A DNA stretch of 64,000 nt from Methylomonas methanica (GTDB lineage: Bacteria > Pseudomonadota > Gammaproteobacteria > Methylococcales > Methylomonadaceae). The notes below the pieces were generated by a model. That model was not told the origin of the DNA. It did no database searches and saw nothing but the letters and a program-made list of their open reading frames with translations. Below, one piece after another: positions 20,593-30,300 of the stretch. The stretch lies in contig LUUF01000050.1 in NCBI GenBank assembly GCA_001644045.1, forward strand, positions 248,001 to 312,000, given 5' to 3'. Position numbers and translations under genes: made by a program. The stretch's first letter is position 1; every line of letters starts with the position of its first letter.

Positions 20593-21199
20593 TGATGTTC
20601 TCGGGATTTTCATTGGGTACTGGTTCTATAGGTTTGGCAACGGCGTTGGGGAGCGGCGTTCTGGGCGGTACGACCGGCTTGCCGGGTATGGGCGGCTTGA
20701 CTTGCGCACGCGGCTTTCTCAATACGACCGATTTTTCCTGGCCGGCCTGCTGCAGCTGCACGTGGTCGGCCTGTATTTGTTTCAGCAGCCAACCGGATAT
20801 GCTTTGTTCTTCGGTAATTTTTAAAAACTTTTTGGCTTCGTTGCGTTTTCTAAACAAGGCTGTCGGCTTGTTGTCTTTGTCGTAAACGCCGATTAATTCC
20901 CAGTCGTCGATTTGACCGGAATCCTGGGTTTGCAAATTGTCGGTTGGATTGGCCTCGGCCAGCGGCTTTCTGCCTTCGACAAATAAAGGTCTATCGACAA
21001 TATCGCTGTAACTTTCCGCAGTGCCCTTGCTGTCGGCAATATTGGGCAGTTGCTCGGCTGGGGCGTCGGTTTGCGCGCGCGGTTCAAGTAGCGTTCGTAA
21101 TTGAGTCAACGTAAATTGACTATAAGTCCATTCCGCCACCAACAGCAGGCCCAGAATGCCGCACCCCAGTAATTGCAATCTGATCAGCTTTTGGTTCAT
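20582..21199 (-). CDS. gspC: GspC-like inner-membrane T2SS protein
   Basis: A 205-residue bitopic protein: an N-terminal membrane helix (LLGCGILGLLLVAEWTY), a linker, a homology-region-like segment (about 75-165, WELIGVYDKDNKPTALFRK) and a proline-rich tail. In T2SS, GspC links the inner-membrane platform with the secretin. It is shorter than classical GspC and has no PDZ domain, so it could also be named GspN-like or GspP-like. Its ATG overlaps the stop of gspM by 4 bases and it is followed directly by gspD. Confidence 0.75.
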   Translation of the reverse strand: MNQKLIRLQLLGCGILGLLLVAEWTYSQFTLTQLRTLLEPRAQTDAPAEQLPNIADSKGTAESYSDIVDRPLFVEGRKPLAEANPTDNLQTQDSGQIDDWELIGVYDKDNKPTALFRKRNEAKKFLKITEEQSISGWLLKQIQADHVQLQQAGQEKSVVLRKPRAQVKPPIPGKPVVPPRTPLPNAVAKPIEPVPNENPENINDN

Positions 21200-21774
21200 G
21201 AGGTTTTGGCTCGCATAAAACTGATCACTTCAAAACTGACGTTCAACTGAGAACTGGGGTCCATTTTGTTGGTACTGCGGTTGCGCGCGCCGCGTACCGG
21301 CGAAATATCCAATTGATCGACCAGGAGCAAGGGCACGTTGGTATCCAGGCTGTGCAATACCGCGCGCAATGCTTCGATGCTGCCACTCATCCGCACTTTG
21401 ACCGCGATGCGGACGAAATCCTCTTCGGCTTTACCCGGCAGACCTTGCGTGCTGGTCAACTGGCCGCCAGCTTCCGTTACCGCGGTTTTGACGATGTTTT
21501 GCAGTTCAGCCGAGGCCAGTGCTTCGGTATCGCTGTTACTCAGATAGCCTTGTTCCTGGTATTGCTGATTTAATGATTCCAGATTTTGCGCCACGCTATC
21601 GCGGCGGGAGACGATGGTTTGTTGGCGTTGCAAACGAAACAGCAGGTCGTTTTTTTGCTCGCGATAATCCAGCCAACTGCTGAACAAAGGCAGCAATACC
21701 AGAAATATTAACGTCGATAACACCAATCCCAGCAGTGCCAGCGCCAGCCAGCGCTGATAACGAGCGTCATTCAT
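21196..21774 (-). CDS. gspM: T2SS GspM/PilO-like protein
   Basis: A 192-residue bitopic inner-membrane protein with one N-terminal helix (LALLGLVLSTLIFLVLLPLF), a coiled-coil stretch and a ferredoxin-like C-terminal domain. It resembles the GspMb/PilO type more than enteric GspM. In T2SS it pairs with GspL in the inner-membrane platform. It overlaps both gspL and the gspC-like gene by 4 bases, which argues for coupled translation. Confidence 0.82.
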   Translation of the reverse strand: MNDARYQRWLALALLGLVLSTLIFLVLLPLFSSWLDYREQKNDLLFRLQRQQTIVSRRDSVAQNLESLNQQYQEQGYLSNSDTEALASAELQNIVKTAVTEAGGQLTSTQGLPGKAEEDFVRIAVKVRMSGSIEALRAVLHSLDTNVPLLLVDQLDISPVRGARNRSTNKMDPSSQLNVSFEVISFMRAKTS

Positions 21775-22934
21775 TGCTTGGACTCTCCATTTACAGCGGG
21801 GGCGGTGTCGCTGGCGGTCGTCGCTTCGGTATTCGAATCGGGCTCGGCGGGTGGCGGGCTAACATCCATGCTAATTTGAAAGCGCTCTCGTCCGGTGGCT
21901 TTATCCTGGGTCAATGGCGAGACGAAACTGACATTACTGAAATATCCGGAACTTTCCAATAAACCGATCAAGGATGATGCGGCCGGCGATTGACCCTGGA
22001 TTTGCAGACGCTTGTCCGCATATTGAAAATGCGTCAACCAGCTATCGTCTTTTAACAGGGTACTTAGTTCGTTCAGCACCGCAACCAATGCGGGAGACTG
22101 GGTCTTAATGTCCAGCAAACGCTGGGTTTGCTGGCGCAAGGCATCGATTTCGTGCTGTTGTTCTTCTATCGCGCGGGTTTCTTTTTCCAGCGTTTTGATT
22201 TGGTTTTTCAAGACATCGACCGCCTGGCCTTCTTGCCACACTGGCCAAATTAATACCGCCAGAAATAGCAGCAGCAGTATGCCATTCAGCAGCCAGTGCA
22301 TGGCTTGGGCCAATGCGTTGCCGCGCGGCCGGTAGCGTTCCGGGAGTAAATTGTACGCAGGCGCAGCGGCAGGGCAGGCGGTACTGGCTTGGCAATAGTC
22401 CACCCGTACCGGCTGTACCCCTAAAGTCTGCAGTTTGCCCAGTTGCTCGTCCAGCAAGGTTTTGGGCGTAAATACCAGCAATACTTCAATTTGGCCGTGC
22501 TCGGTTTTGCCGAGCGGTATTGCGGCAAAATACACCTGTTCGGCCTTGAACGGTGTGTAGCGGTCTAATTCAAACCCGACAACTTGTTGCAGATTCTCTT
22601 GCGCGGCGGCGGGTAAATAGACGATTTTTTTTAGCGCCTGCGTATTATCCAGGCGCAAGATACACTCGGCTTTTTCAAAGTCCGGATTTTGGGCTTTTAA
22701 GGTTTGATAACTGTCCGCGATATTGCTGTCCAACCGCCAGGTCATCGGCGTTTGCTGTTCGGCTTGGCGGTAAAAATTGATTTGAAAATCCGCGTCGGTG
22801 GCGCTGAATACGATTGCGCCGCTACGATCAGTCAGCAAGGATCTGAGACGATTCGGTACCAAAAACGCCAGTTCCCGCCCCCACCAGTGGAAGAAACGTT
22901 TCAGATCGAAATCAATGGTCGTTTGTAAATTCAT
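21771..22934 (-). CDS. gspL: T2SS GspL-like protein (PilM/PilN-type)
   Basis: A 387-residue protein with a cytoplasmic actin-like N-terminal half (to about 185), one membrane helix (GILLLLFLAVLIWPVW, about 217-232) and a periplasmic PilN-like domain with a coiled coil (IKTLEKETRAIEEQQHEIDALR region) and a C-terminal acidic tail. GspL connects the GspE ATPase to the platform. Overlap with gspK is 23 bases and with gspM 4 bases. Confidence 0.88.
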   Translation of the reverse strand: MNLQTTIDFDLKRFFHWWGRELAFLVPNRLRSLLTDRSGAIVFSATDADFQINFYRQAEQQTPMTWRLDSNIADSYQTLKAQNPDFEKAECILRLDNTQALKKIVYLPAAAQENLQQVVGFELDRYTPFKAEQVYFAAIPLGKTEHGQIEVLLVFTPKTLLDEQLGKLQTLGVQPVRVDYCQASTACPAAAPAYNLLPERYRPRGNALAQAMHWLLNGILLLLFLAVLIWPVWQEGQAVDVLKNQIKTLEKETRAIEEQQHEIDALRQQTQRLLDIKTQSPALVAVLNELSTLLKDDSWLTHFQYADKRLQIQGQSPAASSLIGLLESSGYFSNVSFVSPLTQDKATGRERFQISMDVSPPPAEPDSNTEATTASDTAPAVNGESKQ

Positions 22935-23892
22935 CTTGAACGGTAATTAGCTGGGATTCCATTGCCGAGTCAAATAAGGCCAGCACTTGCTGACCTTGCT
23001 TCCAATCCAGGATTTGGTAGGGCGCTTGGCTGGGGTCTTGATTCTGGATTCTTAACACTGCTTCGATGGCGGACGTTGCCTGATCTTCCAGCAGGGTTTG
23101 TACCATAATAGTATACGTTTGCTCTTCTTCCGCCAATGCCGGATCGGTTTGCTCGGCATTGCTGTCATCGGCGGCAGTCGATTCCGCCAAACGATTATCC
23201 AAGTATACATCATGAATATTTTGTTCCTTGAGGCGATCCCCGATGATTTGCAGTAACTCGGGCGGAGCGAGTCGCGAATTTAATTCCGCTTGTCCGGAAT
23301 AGATGGTGATCCACGGTTGTAGCCGCTCGAAAATATCGGCGTTGAAACCCAGCACCAATTGCAGTTCTTCCAGGGATTGAAAAGGCTGATTGCTGGGTTG
23401 ATAAGCCAGACCTGCTTGCCGATATTGCTTTTTCTCGGCGCCTTGCGGGCGCGGCTCGTCGTCGGCATCGCGCCAATCCAGCAGGGCGTCGAGCAAGTGC
23501 TGTTGCAGTTTTTCGTCGTCGCTCACCGAATTAATCAAGGCTTTTAGCAACGGTTCCTCGGCGGCGTTGATATCGACTTTGCCGGATTCAGAGAGAATTC
23601 TGATGCGGATTTCGCTGTCGTTGCCCGGTATCCGATAGATGCTGCCGTCAGCATGCCAGCGCTGTTCGGGGTCGGCATGTTGCAGCATGAATTGGGCAAT
23701 GCTTAAACCGGTTTCCGCCAGGGCCTGAGCTTGAGCATTGTTTTTCAACGCGCCGGCGACGCTGCTTTCCCGGCGCATACTTAGCGCAAAACTGCCGGCC
23801 ATCAGGCTCAGCAACGTTAAGATCCAAATTACGATTACCAGCGCCAGACCGCGTTGCCGAGTGACTATCAGCGCACGAGGCATACTAGTCAT
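22912..23892 (-). CDS. gspK: T2SS minor pseudopilin GspK
   Basis: A large minor pseudopilin placed at the pilus tip with GspI and GspJ. The prepilin signal is RQRGLALVIVIWILTLLSLM. As is typical for GspK, the residue after the cleaved Gly is not Phe and the usual Glu5 is absent. The large C-terminal domain (over 250 aa) contains a DINAAEEPLL helix-hairpin-helix-like segment. I chose the ATG at 23892, which overlaps the gspJ stop (ATGACTAG); an ATG three codons later is equally possible. Confidence 0.92.
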   Translation of the reverse strand: MTSMPRALIVTRQRGLALVIVIWILTLLSLMAGSFALSMRRESSVAGALKNNAQAQALAETGLSIAQFMLQHADPEQRWHADGSIYRIPGNDSEIRIRILSESGKVDINAAEEPLLKALINSVSDDEKLQQHLLDALLDWRDADDEPRPQGAEKKQYRQAGLAYQPSNQPFQSLEELQLVLGFNADIFERLQPWITIYSGQAELNSRLAPPELLQIIGDRLKEQNIHDVYLDNRLAESTAADDSNAEQTDPALAEEEQTYTIMVQTLLEDQATSAIEAVLRIQNQDPSQAPYQILDWKQGQQVLALFDSAMESQLITVQDEFTNDH

Positions 23893-24595
23893 TGGCAATG
23901 CCGGGTTGGTTTTGCTCGCCGAGCAGCGCTTCCGCATTCGGTTGACCGTTGATTTTTAATGCAAATATCATGTCCGGCCAAAAACTGTCGTCGTTTAGCG
24001 CGATGCTGATTTTTACCAGTTTGGGTAACTGACCGGTTGCCTGCCCCTGCCATTCGTCCAGCCAGCCGCTGCTACCGTCACCGTTGTCAGTTGAGGAGCC
24101 GAAGTAGCTGATTTTGAGATGCCGTAAATTTTCCAATAACACGACCGGTTCGGCGTCGGCGGGTAGCGATTCGGTTTGACGGTAGGGGGTTAATGCCACT
24201 TTGAGTATCGATGGTTGTCGCGGGTCCAGGCCGACATGAAATACCTGCAAGCCCTTGCGCGCCGACGCGGCCGGCAGAGCAGAGACAAAACTGATGCTTT
24301 GCGGCAAGCCTTCGAAAGCCAGTTTCGGCGTCTTTTGCAATTCCTGTTGTTGATTGCTTTGCGTCTGGTTTTCCTGGATGACAGGGAAGGGTTTGGTATT
24401 GCTCAAATGCCGTTTGAAGAACTGGTAAACCACGGCTTTTTTATTCACTTCGCTGATTTTGGCTTCGCCGCTGTTCCAGCTTTCCGCGGCAATTCGCAAA
24501 CTGGCAAATAACAGTACCACCATGATGCCCAGCAGGCTGATGGCAATCAACATTTCGATCAGCGTAAATCCTTTTGCGGATGAGCGGTTCAGCAC
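23885..24595 (-). CDS. gspJ: T2SS minor pseudopilin GspJ
   Basis: Minor pseudopilin with a standard prepilin cleavage site KG/FTLIEMLIAISLLG. I place the start at a GTG (24595) that overlaps the gspI stop codon (TAGTG). This gives a nine-residue leader, right for prepilins, whereas the ATG further upstream would give an implausibly long leader inside gspI. The mature part is about 228 aa with a GspJ-like beta-rich domain. It overlaps gspK by 8 bases. Confidence 0.9.
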   Translation of the reverse strand: MLNRSSAKGFTLIEMLIAISLLGIMVVLLFASLRIAAESWNSGEAKISEVNKKAVVYQFFKRHLSNTKPFPVIQENQTQSNQQQELQKTPKLAFEGLPQSISFVSALPAASARKGLQVFHVGLDPRQPSILKVALTPYRQTESLPADAEPVVLLENLRHLKISYFGSSTDNGDGSSGWLDEWQGQATGQLPKLVKISIALNDDSFWPDMIFALKINGQPNAEALLGEQNQPGIAND

Positions 24596-25014
24596 TAGCT
24601 CGGGCCTTGTTGCTGCAGTTTTAACGTATGCAATTCCACGGAACGCGGTTGTTCCGCTTCGCCCCACGCAACTATTACGCGCACGGACATCAGCTCCGGC
24701 GCTGATTTTTGCTGATCCGGAGTCGTGTCTCTCAGGCTGAGACGCGCCGGCGCTTGTGCCGAAGGACTGATAATGATTTGCCAGTCGTATTTATCGCCTT
24801 CCGTACCTCGACTTTCGCCGGCTGTCAGCGCCGATTCCACGCCGGTGCGGGCCATCAGCGATTCGGCGATTTGCACCGCGATAGTGTATTCCTCGGAAAT
24901 CACGGCATTGTTAACGCCGGTGCCGAAGATGCGCAGCAGCACGGTCAGCGCAATCGCCATTATGGAAAAAGCGACCAGTATTTCCAGCAGGGAAAAGCCT
25001 TTATGCCGCTGCAT
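24595..25014 (-). CDS. gspI: T2SS minor pseudopilin GspI
   Basis: A short minor pseudopilin of about 139 aa, with leader MQRHKG and mature start FSLLEILVAFSIMAIALTV, the normal GspI pattern. The ATG at 25014 overlaps the gspH stop by 14 bases. The longer upstream reading frame is rejected because it would put 60 residues before the cleavage site. GspI forms a tip complex with GspJ and GspK. Confidence 0.92.
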   Translation of the reverse strand: MQRHKGFSLLEILVAFSIMAIALTVLLRIFGTGVNNAVISEEYTIAVQIAESLMARTGVESALTAGESRGTEGDKYDWQIIISPSAQAPARLSLRDTTPDQQKSAPELMSVRVIVAWGEAEQPRSVELHTLKLQQQGPS

Positions 25015-25468
25015 CGGAAATGCTGACCTCGCCGGTAATCCAGTTGACATCAATGCGGCGCAATTGATTGCCCCATTCCAGCGTGATTCTGCCGCCGGTG
25101 GACGAACCGTCGCCGAAGAAACGAATATTGCCTTGTTCGCCTTCGCTAAACTCTTCCTCCGCAACCACCAGCGATACATCGATGTCTTCGGCAAACGGAT
25201 AAGTCTTGTCGCGATTGCTGATGCTGTAGCTATTGTCTTGCAGATCTATCGCCACGCTGACCGGCTTTTGCGTCATCAGGGCCTGGCCGTGCGCGTAACG
25301 CAGGGCCGAGGCCATATCCCTGGCCACCGCCTGCAGCTTGGTACTGCGATTGCCGGAGCCGATATTGCTGCCCAATACCGCAAAGCCCAGCACGCTGATC
25401 AGCAATACAATGATTAGCTCGATCAGCGTGAAGCCTTGCATGCGTTTACGGGCGGGCAGGGCGGTCAT
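25001..25468 (-). CDS. gspH: T2SS minor pseudopilin GspH
   Basis: A 155-residue pseudopilin with leader ending RMQG and mature start FTLIELIIVLLISVLGF. The remainder is a beta-rich GspH/FimT-type domain (KLQAVARDMASALRYAHGQA). The gene begins immediately after the gspG stop codon, consistent with one transcript. Confidence 0.93.
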   Translation of the reverse strand: MTALPARKRMQGFTLIELIIVLLISVLGFAVLGSNIGSGNRSTKLQAVARDMASALRYAHGQALMTQKPVSVAIDLQDNSYSISNRDKTYPFAEDIDVSLVVAEEEFSEGEQGNIRFFGDGSSTGGRITLEWGNQLRRIDVNWITGEVSISDAAA

Positions 25469-25894
25469 TTATTCCCAGCTGTTAATATCCTGATCTTCGC
25501 CTTCGCCGCCTTCTTTTTCATCCGCGCCGAAACTGAATAAATCGAATTTGCCGTGCTGGCCGGGGAAGACGTAGTGATAATCCTGATTCCAGGGATCTTG
25601 CGGGATTTTGTCCTTGCGCAGGTAAGGCCCGTTCCAGCGCTTGGCGTCGGCGGGTCTTTCCACTAACGCGGCCAAACCTTGTTGGCTGGTGGGATAACGG
25701 CCTTCGTCGAGTTTGTACATGTCCAGCGACGCCGCCAGATCCTCGATTTGTACCCTGGCCGCCTTGGTTTTGGAGGCGCCCATATGTTTCATCACCTGCG
25801 GGCCGACAATCCCGGCCAGCATGGCGATAATACCCAACACCACCAACAGTTCCAGCAAGGTAAAACCGCCGTGGCGGCGTAACATGTGTTTCAT
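25469..25894 (-). CDS. gspG: T2SS major pseudopilin GspG
   Basis: The main pilus subunit, 141 aa. Leader MKHMLRRHGG, mature start FTLLELLVVLGIIAMLAG, then the family landmarks YPTSQQGLAALV and LRKDKIPQDPWNQDYHY with acidic calcium-site residues in the tail. AAGGAG lies 8 bases before the ATG at 25894, which favours this over the TTG two codons upstream. This strong ribosome site fits the need for many copies. Confidence 0.96.
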   Translation of the reverse strand: MKHMLRRHGGFTLLELLVVLGIIAMLAGIVGPQVMKHMGASKTKAARVQIEDLAASLDMYKLDEGRYPTSQQGLAALVERPADAKRWNGPYLRKDKIPQDPWNQDYHYVFPGQHGKFDLFSFGADEKEGGEGEDQDINSWE

Positions 25895-25952
25895 TTGCAA
25901 AACTCCTTCTATTAAAATTGGATGATACGGGCGAATTTATTTGTCCGTAGGC

Positions 25953-27170
25953 CTAAACAGCCAAATCGTTAACGCTCAAAATAGCCAATAAAATGGAAAC
26001 GATGATGCCGCCTATCATCAAGCCCAATGAAATAATCAAAGCCGGTTCCAGCAGCGCCAGCATGCGCTGGATGGTGGTCTTTAGCTGCTTGTCGTAAATG
26101 GTGGCTACCCGCATCAGCATTTCCTCCAACTTGCCGGTTTCCTCGCCCATTTTAATCATTTGCACCGCCAGTTTGGGAAACAGGTTTTGCTGGGCCAACG
26201 CGTCCGACATGGTACGGCCTTGTTTTAATTGAGCTTCGGCCTGCTCCAGTAGATCGGCCAGCACCGTGTTGCCGACCGTCTCGCGGACGATGCCCAAGGA
26301 TTTCAGGATGGACACGCCGTTGCCTAATAAAGTGCCGAAGGTGCGGCTGAAATTAGCGACTTCCATGGTCAGGATGATGTCGCCGAATAGCGGCAGTTTC
26401 AAAAATCGGCCGTCCCAGGCTTTTTTGCCAGTAGGATCGGACAACTGTGATTTCATGATTTGTACGCTGCCCAGTACGACAAGCAGCAACACCCACCAAT
26501 AACTTTGTAGAAACTCGGCCAGCCCCACCACGATCTGCGTCGGCACCGGCAAAGCCTGACCCGCGCTATCGAACATTTCCTTGAACTGCGGCACCACGAA
26601 GGTCAGCATCACGAACAAGGAGGCCAGCGACATCACCAACAAAATGGCCGGATAAATCAGCGCGGTGCTGACCGTGTCCTTTAGCTCCTGCGAGCGTTCC
26701 ATGTATTCGGATAAACGCAGCAACACGCCGCCCAGATTGCCGCCCATCTCACCGGCGCGGATCATGTTCAAATAAAACTTGGAAAACACCCCGTTCTGGC
26801 TTTCCAACGCATCGGCCAGCGCCTTGCCGGCTTTAACTTTTTCCAGCACCTCGCCGACCAGTTTATTCAGTTTCGGGTTTTCTTCGGTCAGTTGCATCAG
26901 AATGGTCAAGGAGCGGTCCAGCGGCAAGCCCGATTCCAGCAAGGTTGCCAATTCGCCGGTCAGCATGCCGATTTCTTTTTGCGATAGTTTGACGGTGGCC
27001 GATTTCAGTTTGAAACCCAGAAAGGTCTTATCTTTAGCCAGCTCAATGCGGATTGGAATCAAGCCCTGGTCTTGCAGCTCCAGCAACAAAGCTTGTTCGT
27101 CGGCGGCGTTACGTAGGCCTTCCTCGGCTATACCCTGGTTGTTGACGACTTTGTAGGAGAATAAAGGCAT
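25953..27170 (-). CDS. gspF: T2SS inner-membrane platform protein GspF
   Basis: A polytopic inner-membrane protein of 405 aa with three hydrophobic helices and two GspF cytoplasmic domains (signatures LTGELATLLESGLPLDRSL and FSRTFGTLLGNGVSILKSL). I chose the ATG at 27170 (MPLFSYKVV), the normal N-terminus of GspF; a longer form would add 24 unrelated residues. It follows the autotransporter gene by 204 bases, whereas in most T2SS operons it follows gspE directly. Confidence 0.95.
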   Translation of the reverse strand: MPLFSYKVVNNQGIAEEGLRNAADEQALLLELQDQGLIPIRIELAKDKTFLGFKLKSATVKLSQKEIGMLTGELATLLESGLPLDRSLTILMQLTEENPKLNKLVGEVLEKVKAGKALADALESQNGVFSKFYLNMIRAGEMGGNLGGVLLRLSEYMERSQELKDTVSTALIYPAILLVMSLASLFVMLTFVVPQFKEMFDSAGQALPVPTQIVVGLAEFLQSYWWVLLLVVLGSVQIMKSQLSDPTGKKAWDGRFLKLPLFGDIILTMEVANFSRTFGTLLGNGVSILKSLGIVRETVGNTVLADLLEQAEAQLKQGRTMSDALAQQNLFPKLAVQMIKMGEETGKLEEMLMRVATIYDKQLKTTIQRMLALLEPALIISLGLMIGGIIVSILLAILSVNDLAV

Positions 27171-27374
27171 GGATTTGTTCAGTTTGCTTTTAGCTGGGTT
27201 TGCGGTTCGGTATACGGCAATGTGTTTGTGACGCAAATACATAGACGCACGGTAACCGTTGCGTGCCGTGTATACGTCTATCGCATCTCATTTTAATCGC
27301 GCGGATTCGGCTTGGCGCGGTTTAATTCCGCGGGCAACGCATGGTCGCCACTATAAGGCAGTTGTCACCGTATC

Positions 27375-30300
27375 TCAAAACTCCATCCGTATGCCAACGT
27401 TGAAGGCGTGGCGGGAGACATATTCCTGACCGATGGTGGTGTCGTATTGAATGAACGCCGAGCCACCAAACGGCAGTTGGGCCGATAAACCGGCGCGCAG
27501 ATTGATGTAATCTTTGTCGATGATAAAACTGTTGGTGGTAAAGGCGTTGTTAGGCGCGTCGACGAAGCGGGTGGTAATCAAGGAGTTTTTATTGAACCAT
27601 TGATGTTCCCACTCCACATTCACCTGCGAAACCAGAACGCCTATCGGCGTGCTCAGCGCGTGCGAGATCATCGCGCCAATACTGCTGCTCAACGATTCGT
27701 TGTCCAAATCGCTGATGATCATGTTCATGCCTAAACCGGCACCTTGTTCCTTGCGGCCGTTGACAAAGTTGTAACCGTATTCCGTGCGGCCCCTAAGGCC
27801 AAACGTCCATTCTTTTACTGCAATGTCGTAACCGCTGCTGAGACTGGTGCGATTTTGCCAGCCATCAGTTTGGCTGGAGGCTGTTTCATTGACCGCGGTA
27901 CCGTTGGCGTCGTTATATGTCGTGGCACGCTTGGAATTGTATTGGTTATAAGTGAGGTTATTGACCAGATCGACGTACCAGTTATCGGTCAGATTTAATG
28001 AACCGAAGGTTGAGACGGTATATCCGTCTATGCCTTGGCTGCCGCCCTGTTGCGAAATCAGTGCGCTGCTGCTGCCGTAGCCGGCAGACAAACCGAGCAG
28101 TAGCCGCTTGCTCAGGCGATAGTCGGCACCGGCAGTCACTGCAGACATGGTTGACGCGTATCCGCGTTGAACCACCGTTGCGGTTCTATCCATCCATTCG
28201 AACTGGCCGTTAATGAATAAGCCCAAATTGCTGAAGCCGGAGATAAGATCGGTACCGTCACTGTCGTTGCCGGTGTTCAAGGAAATACTGACCGAGGACG
28301 GCGTAGTCGATGAGGACTGACCATCCTTATCCGGCGTTGCGGCTTGAATGCTGATGCCGTTGGCGCTCGGCGCACTGGGTGCGCTCATACTACTCGATGC
28401 ATTTGGGGTACTGGCACTGCTTGCCGGGCCGGGTGTGCCGCCGGCATTCATTGAACTGGTTACGGATGAGCTGATGTTGGCGGGAGCGTTGAAACTGGAA
28501 GGAGAGCTTGCGCCGACGCTTGCGTACCTTATGGTGTTGAGCCGCTGCGCGATGTTGCTGGTCTGCAGTTTGGCTATTTGGTTGGAGACGGTTTGTTCGG
28601 CAGCGATCTGGCCCGGGCTGATTTGCCGCAACGCGCTGATGAATTGATCCACTTTACTGGCATCGGCGTTACCGTTTGCTAAAAACGGCTTCAAACCGTT
28701 CAATAGATTCTGTAGATTGGCCGGGGTCGAGGCGCTGCAATCTATTTGCTGTAAAGCGCTGGCCAGGGATTGCACGTCGGCGGGCACCAGATTGGGTAAT
28801 CTGGGTATCATGGTCAGCAAAAACTGTTTTTCCTGTTTGGAAAATACGAACATATCGCTGGATCCTTCCGGACAAGTAATGCTCTGGTTAAAATTTCCGG
28901 TGATGCTGCCGCTGGTGGTCTGCAACAGCACCGCCTGAGAAAAAGCCTGTTGCGGTGAGAAGTTAGGCTGGCTGAGCAAGCGTTGTAAATTAAGCTTTGC
29001 GCCCTGAATATCGATGCTGCGCGCGGTAATCGAATCGGTAACCAATTGCCCGTTTATCCCGCCCAATTCCAAATTCAAGCTGCTGGATTGGCGAAAGATC
29101 AAATCGGCCGCTGTGGCATCGATGGCCGCTATACCTTGGCCATTGGCGCCTGGTCCCGGAGAGAGGCTGTTGTTTATGTCTACAATGCCGGCGTAAGAAC
29201 CGCTGCCGGATACCGGGCCGTTCAAGGTCAGATGTGAACCTCCGATGCCGACCGTGCCATCGTTGATTACAGGGCCACTTATGCTGCCGTTGCCGCCGAA
29301 GCTTCCCGTTTGTATCTCGGTCAAAGCCTGGCTCCAAACGCCGTCTACCCGGGTAGTGCCGGCGGTTTGTCGGTAAGTGCCGCTGCCGATAAACGACGCA
29401 TTGCTGGTCACGCGCACATTGCCGGAATTAATGACGGTCGATTGATTGTTGAGGATGAAATTGCCATTCAGCAATAAGTCGCTGGCGGAGCCTCCCGAGC
29501 CGTCTATGATCAAGCGGCCGGGGCCACGCATCTCGCCGCCTGAAAGCACCGCCGATTGCACCCTTAATTCGCCGGGGCCCGACAATATGCCGCCAGTCTG
29601 CACGTAACGACTGAGCTGCGTGCTGCTGTGTTGTAAGTTGACGGTGCCGTTGTTAATGGTAAATGTACTGCCCAGATTGAGTAGGCTGGTTGCTGAGGAC
29701 GAGAAATTAACCGTGCCGCCAGACACAGTGGTGGAATTGCTTACCGAATAATCGCCGGCGATAGTGGTTGACCCGCCGCTGAACACTACGTTGGCAGTGG
29801 TGACATTGCTGCCGGAATTGAATTGGTGGATGCCTCCGCCGACTTGCAAGGTACCGTTACCGGTAAAATTGCCGGAATGGGTATTGCTGCCGGTAAAATT
29901 CAATACGCCCGCATCTATAAGCGTGTTACCGGTGTAACTGTTGGTTCCGTTTAAGATCACCGTATCCGAGGTGGTTTTGTTCAAGCCGACGCTACCGCCC
30001 AGATTGGCGTTGACCGTGCCGGATTGCAGATCGAAGGTGCTGTTTGAGGTTAAGGTGCCGGAGCCGTTAATGGATCCCGACAGCAATTGCACGCCGGCGA
30101 CGGTGTCGTTATTCACTCCTAGGTCGAAGATGCCTCCGCCGCTGACGACTAGGCTGGAAGCGTCGGCGATCACATTGCCGGCACCCAGAGCCAGAGTGCC
30201 TCCGCTGACTTGGGTGGTGCCAGTGTAAGAATTGGTGCCGCTTAGAGTTACCAAGCCGGCGGTGGTTTTGTTCAAACCGACGCTGCCGCCCAGCTTGGCG

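Noticed and set aside
24596-24667. Longer gspJ start upstream of the GTG
   Set aside because: It would lie inside gspI and give a prepilin leader over 30 residues long, which is not typical.
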